From an uncultured Paludibaculum sp. (lineage in GTDB: Bacteria > Acidobacteriota > Terriglobia > Bryobacterales > Bryobacteraceae), in assembly GCF_963665245.1 (NCBI RefSeq), contig NZ_OY762267.1, positions 124,001 to 188,000 on the forward strand: a stretch of DNA of 64,000 nucleotides, given 5' to 3'. Each line of letters starts with the position of its first letter. The first letter of the stretch is position 1. Position numbers and translations under genes: made by a program. Below, piece by piece: positions 42,555 to 53,260 of this stretch. Below the pieces are notes generated by a model. The model was not told the DNA's origin, made no database searches, and saw only the letters and a program-made list of their open reading frames with translations.

Positions 42555-43832
42555 TCAGCGCAGTGCCGCCACCAGGGCGTTGGTTTGCCGCAAAAGCTCC
42601 ATTTGCGCAAGCTCCAGCAGATAGGTGCTGTCATCCAGAGTGAGCCAGCGCTCCTGTTCCTGAAACCGTGCTTCGTCGATCTGCTTCATCGAGGCCTTGC
42701 CTTCCTCCATCTGCGCGAGCAGAACGGAGACCTGCTGCCGGGCGAGTTCCAGGTCGAGCTTGGCGACCTCGCGGGCCATCTCGGCATCGCGGATCTTCAT
42801 CCAGGCGCGCCTCGCGTTGACTTCCACCTTGCCTCGTAAGTCGTTGATCTGAAAACGAATCCTCCTGGACTCGATCTCCGCCTGGGCAGCCCTGGCCTCG
42901 TCCGCCGTGCTGGCGAATACCGGAATCTGCAGGGAAATCCCTACCTGTCCGTTATTGCGCTGAAAGCTGTTGAAGTAGTCCTCGTAGTGGTTGAATTTGG
43001 CGAACAGTCCATACTGCGCAACCAAGTCCACTTTCGGCAACCGGTTGGCGCGAAAGCTGCGGACTTCCAGGTTCTTCGCGGCCAGATCCGCCTCCAGGCG
43101 CCGGATATCGCGATTGTCGCTGAGCGCCTCGGCCACCGAGGTGGCTTCGTCGGGTGGCATTTCGACGCTCGCGCGCTCTTCCGGCGCCGGCGTGATGGCA
43201 TCGCCGGGATGCAGCGCCAGGACCAGCGCCAGGCTCTGCGATGCGTTGTCGCGCGCCGTCTGCAGGCTCTGCAGGCGCTGGCGTGCCTTCAGCAGGTTCA
43301 GAGCGGCCCGCCTCGATTCCAGCGAAAGCTCCCTGCCCTCGTCGACACGCAGACGAACGGCGGCCTCCACGCGCCGCAGGTGCTCAATCTGGCGCTCGGC
43401 GATTTCGGTCTCCTTGGTTGCCTTCTCCAGGTCGAGGAAGATGGTGGCCGTGCGCAGGGCGATCTCCTCGCGCATGGCGGCCACGCCCAGAGCGGCGCTG
43501 CGGGCCGACTCGCGCGCCGAAGCTACCTGGTAGCCCTGTACGGCGTTGTAGATATTCCGGACAGCCTTGGCCTGCATGACCGAAGGCGACGCTCCGTCGA
43601 TGCTCATCGGCATCCCGCTGGAGTACGCCAGACCGCTGCCGACAAAGACGCGCGGCAGCATGGGTTCCTTGACGGCCTGAATCTCGTAGGCCGCTTTCTG
43701 CTCGTCCAACCGGGCCATGACGAGATCAGGGTTCTGCTTCAGCGCCAGTTCGACGGCCTGCTTCAGAGTGAGTGTTCGAGGCTCTGCCCGAACCGCGCAG
43801 GTCAGGACGAGGAGTAGACAGAGTGTTCGCAT
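42555..43832 (-). CDS. TolC-family outer-membrane efflux protein
   Basis: This 425-residue exported protein has a signal peptide (MRTLCLLLVLTCAVRAE) and the two-repeat coiled-coil structure of TolC. The first repeat starts LTLKQAVELALKQNPDLVMARLD, shortened here at the limit; long helices with heptad Ala/Leu and Glu/Arg follow, and the second repeat begins near DEATSVAEALSDNRDI. A trimeric channel is expected. There is no RND pump or membrane-fusion gene adjacent; the nearest ABC permease on this strand is the MacB-like one at 47.1-48.4 kb, across a kinase gene. Confidence 0.88.
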   Translation of the reverse strand: MRTLCLLLVLTCAVRAEPRTLTLKQAVELALKQNPDLVMARLDEQKAAYEIQAVKEPMLPRVFVGSGLAYSSGMPMSIDGASPSVMQAKAVRNIYNAVQGYQVASARESARSAALGVAAMREEIALRTATIFLDLEKATKETEIAERQIEHLRRVEAAVRLRVDEGRELSLESRRAALNLLKARQRLQSLQTARDNASQSLALVLALHPGDAITPAPEERASVEMPPDEATSVAEALSDNRDIRRLEADLAAKNLEVRSFRANRLPKVDLVAQYGLFAKFNHYEDYFNSFQRNNGQVGISLQIPVFASTADEARAAQAEIESRRIRFQINDLRGKVEVNARRAWMKIRDAEMAREVAKLDLELARQQVSVLLAQMEEGKASMKQIDEARFQEQERWLTLDDSTYLLELAQMELLRQTNALVAALR

Positions 43833-43926
43833 AGATTAGGGGTCCCTTCGTAGCGTAGCGCGCCACGGAATGCGAGTTGGACGTGTCCGGCCAAGGAAAC
43901 CGGTACATCGGGTTCCTGCAGCGCGT

Positions 43927-46900
43927 TCAACCGATGAGATCGCGGATGGTCTTGAGGAACTGGTCCAGGGCGACCGGCTTTTCCAGGCATTCGTCGGCGC
44001 CGGCCCGGCGCGCCTCCTTGCGGATCCGCTCGTCCCAGTTGCCCGCGATGATGATGCGGCGCACATGCGGCAGTTCTCTGGTAAGCTGCTGAATCTGCTG
44101 GATGGACTCCTCGACTGGTTGAATGACGTCGATCACCACGAGGTCGACCGGCTTCTGCCTGCAGCGGGCCACGAGTTCAGCCTCCTCGGAGGCCAGCGCC
44201 GCAGAGTAGCCGTTCTGCTCCAGCGCGGCGCACAGAAAGGCGCTCACCGCGGCATCACCTTCCAGCAGCAGGACGGAGCGAGGGCGAAGCGGCGTCGAAA
44301 GGACCTGCCGGACGCGTTCGGCCAGGTTCCGGGCATGGAAGGGCTTGGCAATGAACTCCAGGCCGGGGTCCAGAACGCCGTGCTGGACGATGGCGTTCTG
44401 CGTGTAGCCCGACATGAACAGCACGCGCATCTTCCGGCAGATGGGCGCCAGTGCCTCGGAGAGTTGGCGTCCACCCATGGTGGGCATCACGACGTCGGTC
44501 AGCAGGAGATCGACGGTATCGCCCAGAACCCGCCCAAGGCGGAGCGCCTGTTCCCCATTTGTGGCCTCATGCACGGTGTAGCCGAGCTGCCGCAGAACCC
44601 TTACCGAGAAATCGCGAACCCCAGCGTCATCCTCCACCAGCAGGATGGTCTCCGTGCCGCCCAATACGGTGACCTCAGGCTTGGCCTCCTCGACGCGCGC
44701 CAGCGAGCCAGCAGTGGGCAGGTATACCTTGAAGGTGCTGCCCACGTCCACCTCGCTGTAGACGCCGATGTGTCCGCCACTCTGTTTCACAATCCCGAAG
44801 GCGGTGGAAAGCCCCAGTCCCGTTCCCTTGCCCACAGGCTTCGTAGTGAAAAATGGCTCAAAAATACGGGCTTGTGTGGCCGCATCCATGCCGTGTCCGG
44901 TGTCGCTGACCGCGAGCATGGCGTGATGGCCCGCCTTCGCGCCCAGGTGGGCTCGCACGTATTCCTCGTCGAGGAACACATCCTTGGTTTCGATGGTGAC
45001 AAGACCTCCGCTCTTCATAGCGTCGGACGCATTGATGACGAGGTTCATCAGCACGAGTTCCAGTTGATGGGGATCCGCCTCCACCTGGCAAAGAGCGGGG
45101 TCCAGCCGCAGTTCCAGCAGGATGTCCTCGCGCAGCAAGCGGGCGAGCAGTGGGCGCATGCCATCGATGACCGTGTTGAGATGGAGGACCCGCGGCTGCA
45201 AGACCTGTTTCCGCCCGAAGGCGAGCAACTGGTGGGTGAGCGCAGCCGCGCGTTCGCTCGCCGCCACTACCTGTGTGAGATGGGCGCGGGCTCCGTGGCC
45301 GTCGGGCAGGCCCATGAGCGCAAGATTTGCGTAGCCTCCGATCACGGTGAGCAAGTTATTGAAATCGTGGGCGATTCCGCCGGCCAACTGCCCAATCGCC
45401 TCCATCTTCTGCGCCTGCCGAAGTTGCTCCTCCAGTTTCTGTCTCGCCGTGACATCGATGGACATCACCATGCGCGCCCGGTGGCCGTCGAACTCGACGT
45501 CGTGGGAGCGGATGTCGACGTGGAAGACCGATCCATCCTTGCGCCGATGGCGCCAGGTGCGTTGCGGTTGGTCCGCCCAGTCGAGCTGCTCGTACCCCTT
45601 TTCCAGTAAAGAGATACGCTCCAGCAGGAGGTCCACGTCCTCGGTAGGCCGGATGTCCCTGATGGTCATCGCGAGGAACTCCTCGCGGCTGTAGCCATAG
45701 TCGTCAATCGCGGCCTGATTGACCGCCAGGAACTCCAGCGTCACGTTGTCGTAAACCCAAAGCGGGATCGGACTTGTCTCAAACATGAGCCGGTAGCGCT
45801 CTTCGTTGTGCTGCCGGTCGGTGATGTCGTCGTAGGTGGCGAGAACCCCGACGGGCGTCCCGGAGTCGTCCGGGATGAGTCCGGTGGTCACCATAATGGA
45901 CCGCGCCGTGCCTTCGGCGCGGCGAATCACGATCTCCTCATTGACCACGGCTTCGCCCGTCCGAATAGTGCGCATGACGGGCCAATCATCCCGTTTATAG
46001 GGCCGGCCGTCCGGAAACGCGCCCACCCGCAGGGGCAGATCGTCGTCGAGGGAGGCGGCCAGCGGGCCGTGGCCCAGCATCTGCTCAGCAGCGGGATTCC
46101 AGAGCGCGATTTGTCGTGAGGGCAGATCTACCACGACGACGCCGACCGGCAACCGGTCCAGAATTGACTGTAGGCGGGCATGTTCGATGGCGAGAGCGGT
46201 GCCCACCGCAGTCTGCTCAGTGATATCGGCCACGCAACCGGTCAGACTCGCGGACGTTCCGGCGCCGGCGGGATCTGGCCCGCCACGGTCCCGCACCCAG
46301 CGGACCTCGCCAGTCGCTCCGACAACACGATAGTCCTCCAGGTAGGGCGCGCCCTGCCGCGCGGCCGTTTCCAACGCTGAAAGAACGCGGGCACGATCCT
46401 CTGGGTGAGTGCTCGCAACATGGTCGTCCACGGTCGATTCACTGGCGTCCTCAGGCAAACCCAACAACTGGCTGGCCTTGGCGTCGCGGGAAGCGGTGCG
46501 ACTTTGCCAGTCGATATGCCACGTTCCAATTTGGGATGCCTGCAGCGCCGCCCCGTACCGCTGCCGCATCGCGGCTAGCTTCGAGACGGCGCGCAGACGC
46601 TCTGAGATGTCCCGCGCGATCTCCGCCGCTCCCACGACTTCGCCCTGTTCATTCAGAATCGGGGAGATCGAGAGCGAAATCTGAAGCAACGCTCCACTTC
46701 TTCCTCGTCTCACGGTCTCGAACTGCCGGATGCGCTCACCCTGTTTGATTCGAGCCAGAATCGAGTGCATCTCCGGAACCAGCTCCGGCGGAATGATCCG
46801 GTCGATCGACTGGCCGATCATCTCCTCCGCCGAGTGGCCGAACATCAATTCCGCCGCCGGATTCCAAGTCGTCACCACCCCGTCAAGGGCCGTACCGATG

Positions 46901-46956
46901 ACGGCGTCACCCAGTGATTGGATGATTGCCGCGAAATAGGCGTTGGAAATATCCAT
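43927..46956 (-). CDS. Hybrid sensor histidine kinase with four PAS domains and two receivers
   Basis: This 1009-residue cytoplasmic kinase has PAS domains at about 5-118, 135-247, 258-380 and 390-503. The HisKA box is LAGGIAHDFNNLL with His530, the HATPase N box is VLMNLVINASDAMK (near 640) and the G boxes lie near 686-720. Receiver 1 (770-890) has LLVEDDAG, Asp821 in LLTDVVMP and Lys871. Receiver 2 (895-1009) has Asp943 in VIDVIQP and Lys993 but reads LLLEGDAA where the acidic pair should be, so its metal site is weaker. It has no transmembrane segment, so a soluble or redox signal is probable. It lies between a TolC gene and a MacB-like permease gene. Confidence 0.88.
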   Translation of the reverse strand: MDISNAYFAAIIQSLGDAVIGTALDGVVTTWNPAAELMFGHSAEEMIGQSIDRIIPPELVPEMHSILARIKQGERIRQFETVRRGRSGALLQISLSISPILNEQGEVVGAAEIARDISERLRAVSKLAAMRQRYGAALQASQIGTWHIDWQSRTASRDAKASQLLGLPEDASESTVDDHVASTHPEDRARVLSALETAARQGAPYLEDYRVVGATGEVRWVRDRGGPDPAGAGTSASLTGCVADITEQTAVGTALAIEHARLQSILDRLPVGVVVVDLPSRQIALWNPAAEQMLGHGPLAASLDDDLPLRVGAFPDGRPYKRDDWPVMRTIRTGEAVVNEEIVIRRAEGTARSIMVTTGLIPDDSGTPVGVLATYDDITDRQHNEERYRLMFETSPIPLWVYDNVTLEFLAVNQAAIDDYGYSREEFLAMTIRDIRPTEDVDLLLERISLLEKGYEQLDWADQPQRTWRHRRKDGSVFHVDIRSHDVEFDGHRARMVMSIDVTARQKLEEQLRQAQKMEAIGQLAGGIAHDFNNLLTVIGGYANLALMGLPDGHGARAHLTQVVAASERAAALTHQLLAFGRKQVLQPRVLHLNTVIDGMRPLLARLLREDILLELRLDPALCQVEADPHQLELVLMNLVINASDAMKSGGLVTIETKDVFLDEEYVRAHLGAKAGHHAMLAVSDTGHGMDAATQARIFEPFFTTKPVGKGTGLGLSTAFGIVKQSGGHIGVYSEVDVGSTFKVYLPTAGSLARVEEAKPEVTVLGGTETILLVEDDAGVRDFSVRVLRQLGYTVHEATNGEQALRLGRVLGDTVDLLLTDVVMPTMGGRQLSEALAPICRKMRVLFMSGYTQNAIVQHGVLDPGLEFIAKPFHARNLAERVRQVLSTPLRPRSVLLLEGDAAVSAFLCAALEQNGYSAALASEEAELVARCRQKPVDLVVIDVIQPVEESIQQIQQLTRELPHVRRIIIAGNWDERIRKEARRAGADECLEKPVALDQFLKTIRDLIG

Positions 46957-47124
46957 GGCTGAATCCGGACTCTACCTGGCGGCCGGCGGGTGCGCTGGAC
47001 AGATCGTTGCGAGACCAGCCAATCGAAATTCTATCGGAAGCTGGACCGCCGTGCAGGACAGTGTCTGAGGAACTCTCGCGGGAATTCGCTTCAGCCGGGG
47101 CCCGTTGAGTTCGGTCCTACCGAT

Positions 47125-48351
47125 TTATTCGTACCGTAAGGCTTCCGTGGGGTTGAGCCGGGAAGCGCGATTGGCAGGCAAAATTCCGAACACAATGCCG
47201 ACTACGAACGACACACCGAAGGCGACCACGATGGAGAGTACGGAGATGGGGATATATACCTCATCCTGAAGGAGATTGGCGGCCAGGGGCACCGCTACGC
47301 CGGCCAGTATACCGAGCAGCCCTCCGCCCACACTGATGAGGATTGCTTCCAGCAGGAACTGGAGCAGGACGGCGCGCCGCGAAGCGCCTAATGACATGCG
47401 CACGCCGATTTCGCGGGTTCGTTCCGTCACCGTGACCAGCATGATATTCATAATGCCGATACCGGAAATCAGCAAGGCAATCGCGCTAACCAGAACCAAA
47501 ACCAGTGTCAGCACGGTGGCCACGGTACTGGCTGTCTCCAAAATCGCGGTCAGATTTTGTACCGTGTAACGGGCCCCCTGGCGGTGGCGCGACGATAATA
47601 CCTCGGCCGTCACCTGAGTCGCGGCCGGCACATCCTCAGCCACCCGGACCTGCAGGTACATCGGGTCGACGCGTTCCACCGGCTCGAAGAACCGCTGGAC
47701 GGTGAACGGAATCAGTGCGGCCCCGTTGTCGCCCAGTTCCGACTGCCCAAAGGTGGACGTGCGCTCGCGGAAGACTCCGATGATGGTGAACTGGAGGCCG
47801 TGAATCTTGATGATTTGTCCGACGGAGTTGCTGATCGAACCGAACAGCGTGATGGCCAGCTTGTTGTCGAGCATCGCCACTTTCTGGCGGAGGGCGATGT
47901 CTGATGGGTCGAAGAACCGGCCATTGCCGGTAACTAGTTGCAGGTTGCGGACTTCGGCGTAGAATTCGTCGGTGCCAATGACGCGGACGTCGCGCTCGTG
48001 ACCGTCGATCACCAACCGGTCCACGGCATTGATCACGGCCGACGCAGCTACAACCCGTGAGCCCAGTTCTTTCCTGACGGCTTCGACGTCGGCGAGTTTG
48101 ATGAAGTCGGCGTCGGCTTTGGCGGTGTCCTGCGTGCCGGCATCGTAGTAGGCCGAGATCAGGTTCGAGCCGATGCCACGGATCTTGTCGAGGATCAGGT
48201 CGCGGCTGGTGATGGAGATGGTGACCACCAGGATGACGCTGGCATTGCCGATGAGGAGGCCCAGCGCGGTAAGCAGTGTGCGTACCTTATTCGCCTGCAA
48301 AGCCTGGTAGCTGAAACGGAAGGCTTCGTAGAGGAACTGCAGGGACGGCAT
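47125..48351 (-). CDS. Orphan MacB-like ABC transporter permease
   Basis: This 408-residue inner-membrane protein has the MacB permease layout: one N-terminal segment (FSYQALQANKVRTLLTALGL), a large periplasmic domain and three C-terminal segments with the FtsX block TERTREIGVRMSLGASRRAV. It ends with RASRLNPTEALRYE, typical of MacB. ATG 48351 is preferred to the GTG at 48369. No ATPase, fusion protein or partner permease is adjacent. A TolC-type gene lies on the same strand beyond the hybrid kinase gene, so a dispersed tripartite pump is possible. Confidence 0.88.
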   Translation of the reverse strand: MPSLQFLYEAFRFSYQALQANKVRTLLTALGLLIGNASVILVVTISITSRDLILDKIRGIGSNLISAYYDAGTQDTAKADADFIKLADVEAVRKELGSRVVAASAVINAVDRLVIDGHERDVRVIGTDEFYAEVRNLQLVTGNGRFFDPSDIALRQKVAMLDNKLAITLFGSISNSVGQIIKIHGLQFTIIGVFRERTSTFGQSELGDNGAALIPFTVQRFFEPVERVDPMYLQVRVAEDVPAATQVTAEVLSSRHRQGARYTVQNLTAILETASTVATVLTLVLVLVSAIALLISGIGIMNIMLVTVTERTREIGVRMSLGASRRAVLLQFLLEAILISVGGGLLGILAGVAVPLAANLLQDEVYIPISVLSIVVAFGVSFVVGIVFGILPANRASRLNPTEALRYE

Positions 48352-48389
48352 CAGATTCCAGTGTGCCACGCGCGGCCGGCGCGGCGCGA

Positions 48390-49238
48390 TTAGTCGGCGG
48401 TCACTCGCTTGAGCAGCCGGCGGGCATCGTCGCGGGAGGGATCATCTGGCGATAGCGGCGCGTGGATGTACTCGTTGAGCAGTTTCTTTGCAAGGTCGAG
48501 ATTACGATTGGTTTCGATATACGCCTCGGCGCGGGCGAAGAGAATCCGTTTGGAGCTCGGATCCACACTGGCAGCTTGCTGGAAGATGGTCTCACTTTCG
48601 CCATACTTACCGCGGCGCGCCAGGAACTTGGCCAAATCGAGGACGCGGCCCACCTGCTTGGGCGCCAGTTCGGCGGCCTTGCGCAACTGGCCTTCCGCCA
48701 GATCGTACTGCTTGCGACGCTGCGCAATTTGAGCCAGGGCGAAGTGGTACTCCGCCGGGTCGTTTGTCCTGATCTGTTCGGCCAGATTCATGGCCTTGTC
48801 CATGCCACCACCCAGGAAACCCGGCGCTTCCAAGTAGTAGGAGAACAAGTCATTTACGGCTTCGACATCCCTGGGATTCAAGGCCACAGCCTGTTCGAAG
48901 TACTGGCGCGCCTTCGAGGCATAGCCCGGCGCCATGAACGGATTGGCCGTCTCGGCCCGGCGGCCCCATGCGCGGCCTAACCAATTGACGTAGGTAGACT
49001 TGGATGGGTTGGCCTGCGACGCCTTCTCGAAGAACTCGATGGACTTCTTGAAGTCGCCCAATTGGTAGGCAGCTTTGCCGGCCAGTTCCCAGGTGGGGCC
49101 CGTCTTCGACTCCGCGGATTTCTTCAGGACATCCAGCGTGGCTTGGTAGTCGGTGCGGTCATACAACTTCTGTGCGACGTCCAAATCCGAAGCGGCGGCG
49201 CAGAAGCTCAATAGTAGGCTGACAATGAACACCCTCAC
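48390..49238 (-). CDS. Exported TPR-repeat protein
   Basis: This 282-residue protein starts at GTG 49238 (signal MRVFIVSLLLSFCAAAS), with GGGGAAGAG just before it; a GTG 18 bases further upstream is less likely because its leader is not part of the signal. Five or six TPR repeats follow (for example YQLGDFKKSIEFFEKASQANP, and later AEGQLRKAAELAPKQVG). It has no catalytic domain and may act as a periplasmic adaptor. It is 38 bp upstream of the orphan permease in transcription order, so the two probably form an operon. Confidence 0.8.
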   Translation of the reverse strand: MRVFIVSLLLSFCAAASDLDVAQKLYDRTDYQATLDVLKKSAESKTGPTWELAGKAAYQLGDFKKSIEFFEKASQANPSKSTYVNWLGRAWGRRAETANPFMAPGYASKARQYFEQAVALNPRDVEAVNDLFSYYLEAPGFLGGGMDKAMNLAEQIRTNDPAEYHFALAQIAQRRKQYDLAEGQLRKAAELAPKQVGRVLDLAKFLARRGKYGESETIFQQAASVDPSSKRILFARAEAYIETNRNLDLAKKLLNEYIHAPLSPDDPSRDDARRLLKRVTAD

Positions 49239-49567
49239 GGCTCTTCCCCAATTCACCCAACTCCCAGTATACCGTGGCTATTCAGCCACAGTGGAATGCG
49301 GCTGTCAAGCCCATTCCACCCCATTGGACGCAAGTGGGGATGATTTGGTGACAAGAGAAGCACACGTTTTTGAAACGGTGTTCACCCTGTTGATTTGATA
49401 GGGCTTCCAACGGGAGACAGATCGAAGTCCGGCAAACGTCAGTGACCCTTCGGCGCCGCTGATCCCCACGAGATGAGGTACGCCCGGTGACACGCCATCT
49501 GGCTCGGAAGCGCCGGCCCCAGAAAAAAGATTGCGCGCAAGCGCATGGTCTTTAGAAGATAGCGAAG
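49239..49567. other. Structured spacer upstream of the acyl-CoA ligase/thiC pair
   Basis: This 329-bp gap between divergent genes contains three consecutive perfect stems: GTGGCT/AGCCAC (49274-49289, ATTC loop), GTGGAATG/CATTCCAC (49291-49319) and CCCCA/TGGGG (49319-49339). A further bulged stem surrounds 49353-49372. TTGCGCGCAA is a palindrome close to the ligase start. ThiC genes usually follow a TPP riboswitch, but I do not find its CTGAGA or ACCTGATC core here. I see no ORF. The role is unknown. Confidence 0.4.
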
Positions 49568-52562
<2,995 letters not shown>

Positions 52563-52583
52563 CGTCTGCTGATCAATCCGGCC

Positions 52584-52883
52584 ATGGAATTCTCCGTCAC
52601 GGCGGAAGACCGAATCCTGCTGCTCACGCTCGAAGACACGACAGCGCTCAGAGAGCTGGCGACCGCGTATGCGGTGGTCGGCATGGGGACGGCGGAAGAG
52701 GTGCGTGCCGCCCGGCGGGCTTGCGCCGACTTGCCAAACTTCATGTTTGTGCAGGGCAACCGCGACGAGATCCCGTGGCAGGACCGCTGGTTCACGTACA
52801 TCCTCGTCCGCGAGAATACAGAGCTGACGCCTTCCATGGCCCGCGTCCTGGCCGAAGGCGGCCGCGTGATCCAACTCCCCTAG
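52584..52883 (+). CDS. Short methyltransferase-like protein (possibly truncated)
   Basis: This 99-residue ORF looks like the middle and end of a class-I SAM methyltransferase: AVVGMGTAEEVRAARR (after the usual glycine loop), LPNFMFVQGNRDEIPWQDRWF, and a final MARVLAEGGRVIQLP. The N-terminal GxGxG motif is missing and there is no room for the usual C-terminal strands. Its stop codon lies inside the left arm of an inverted-repeat element, so the gene may have been truncated by that insertion. No strong ribosome site precedes ATG 52584, 22 bp after thiC. It may be a pseudogene or a small coupled protein. Confidence 0.5.
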   Translation: MEFSVTAEDRILLLTLEDTTALRELATAYAVVGMGTAEEVRAARRACADLPNFMFVQGNRDEIPWQDRWFTYILVRENTELTPSMARVLAEGGRVIQLP

Positions 52884-53156
52884 CAGCCCGTGGCAGAAGT
52901 CGCACGGCCCCATTCGCAACGCCGCCGGTCCTGTAGTCGGAGCTGATTGACGACCTCGATCCTTTCCGACGGAGCGAGAGCATTCCGAGACCGAGGACCA
53001 GCGGCGGCGCGAACCCAAAGGGCGGCAAGGGGTTGCGGCCAACGGCAGTGGCGAGCCTCCCTCCGAGTGGCCGGCACTGGTTCGGTCGGCTCTTCGCGCC
53101 GTTGGCTCGCAAGCCCTTGCCGCGGGGCTCGCGGGACTTCTGCCACGGACTGCTAG
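52880..53156. mobile_element. 277-bp MITE-like element with nested inverted repeats
   Basis: The outer 22-bp inverted repeats (52880-52901 and 53135-53156) differ at one position. Inside are two further nested imperfect hairpins: 52913-52932 with 52993-53014, and 53022-53046 with 53098-53123 (about 23 of 25 bases paired). The left arm includes the TAG stop of the preceding short ORF. The structure has no transposase and fits a miniature inverted-repeat element, or a large structured RNA. It fills most of the 377-bp gap before 53261; the remainder carries the operator-like palindrome. Confidence 0.6.
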
Positions 53157-53191
53157 CCCCTGGACTCTCCGTCAGAGCCTGCCTACACTGA

Positions 53192-53209
53192 TTAGGGCAA
53201 TTGTCCTAA
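53192..53209. promoter_or_regulatory. Operator-like palindrome TTAGGGC-N4-GTCCTAA
   Basis: An 18-bp imperfect palindrome (one G:T-type mismatch between arms) lies 51 bp before the exported PLP protein gene. The same arm sequence, with the same mismatch, lies at 58474-58491. It is a candidate binding site for the NarL-type regulator encoded between the two. Confidence 0.5.
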
Positions 53210-53260
53210 CAGTCCAACGAACTGGCGCGGTAGTCTCGATTTGCCGGGAGGTGACCAAGC

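Noticed and set aside
49239..49567. TPP riboswitch for thiC
   Set aside because: ACCCTT and CTGATC are present near 49438-49465, but without the CTGAGA loop and the ACCAGCGTAGGG-type 3 prime core.
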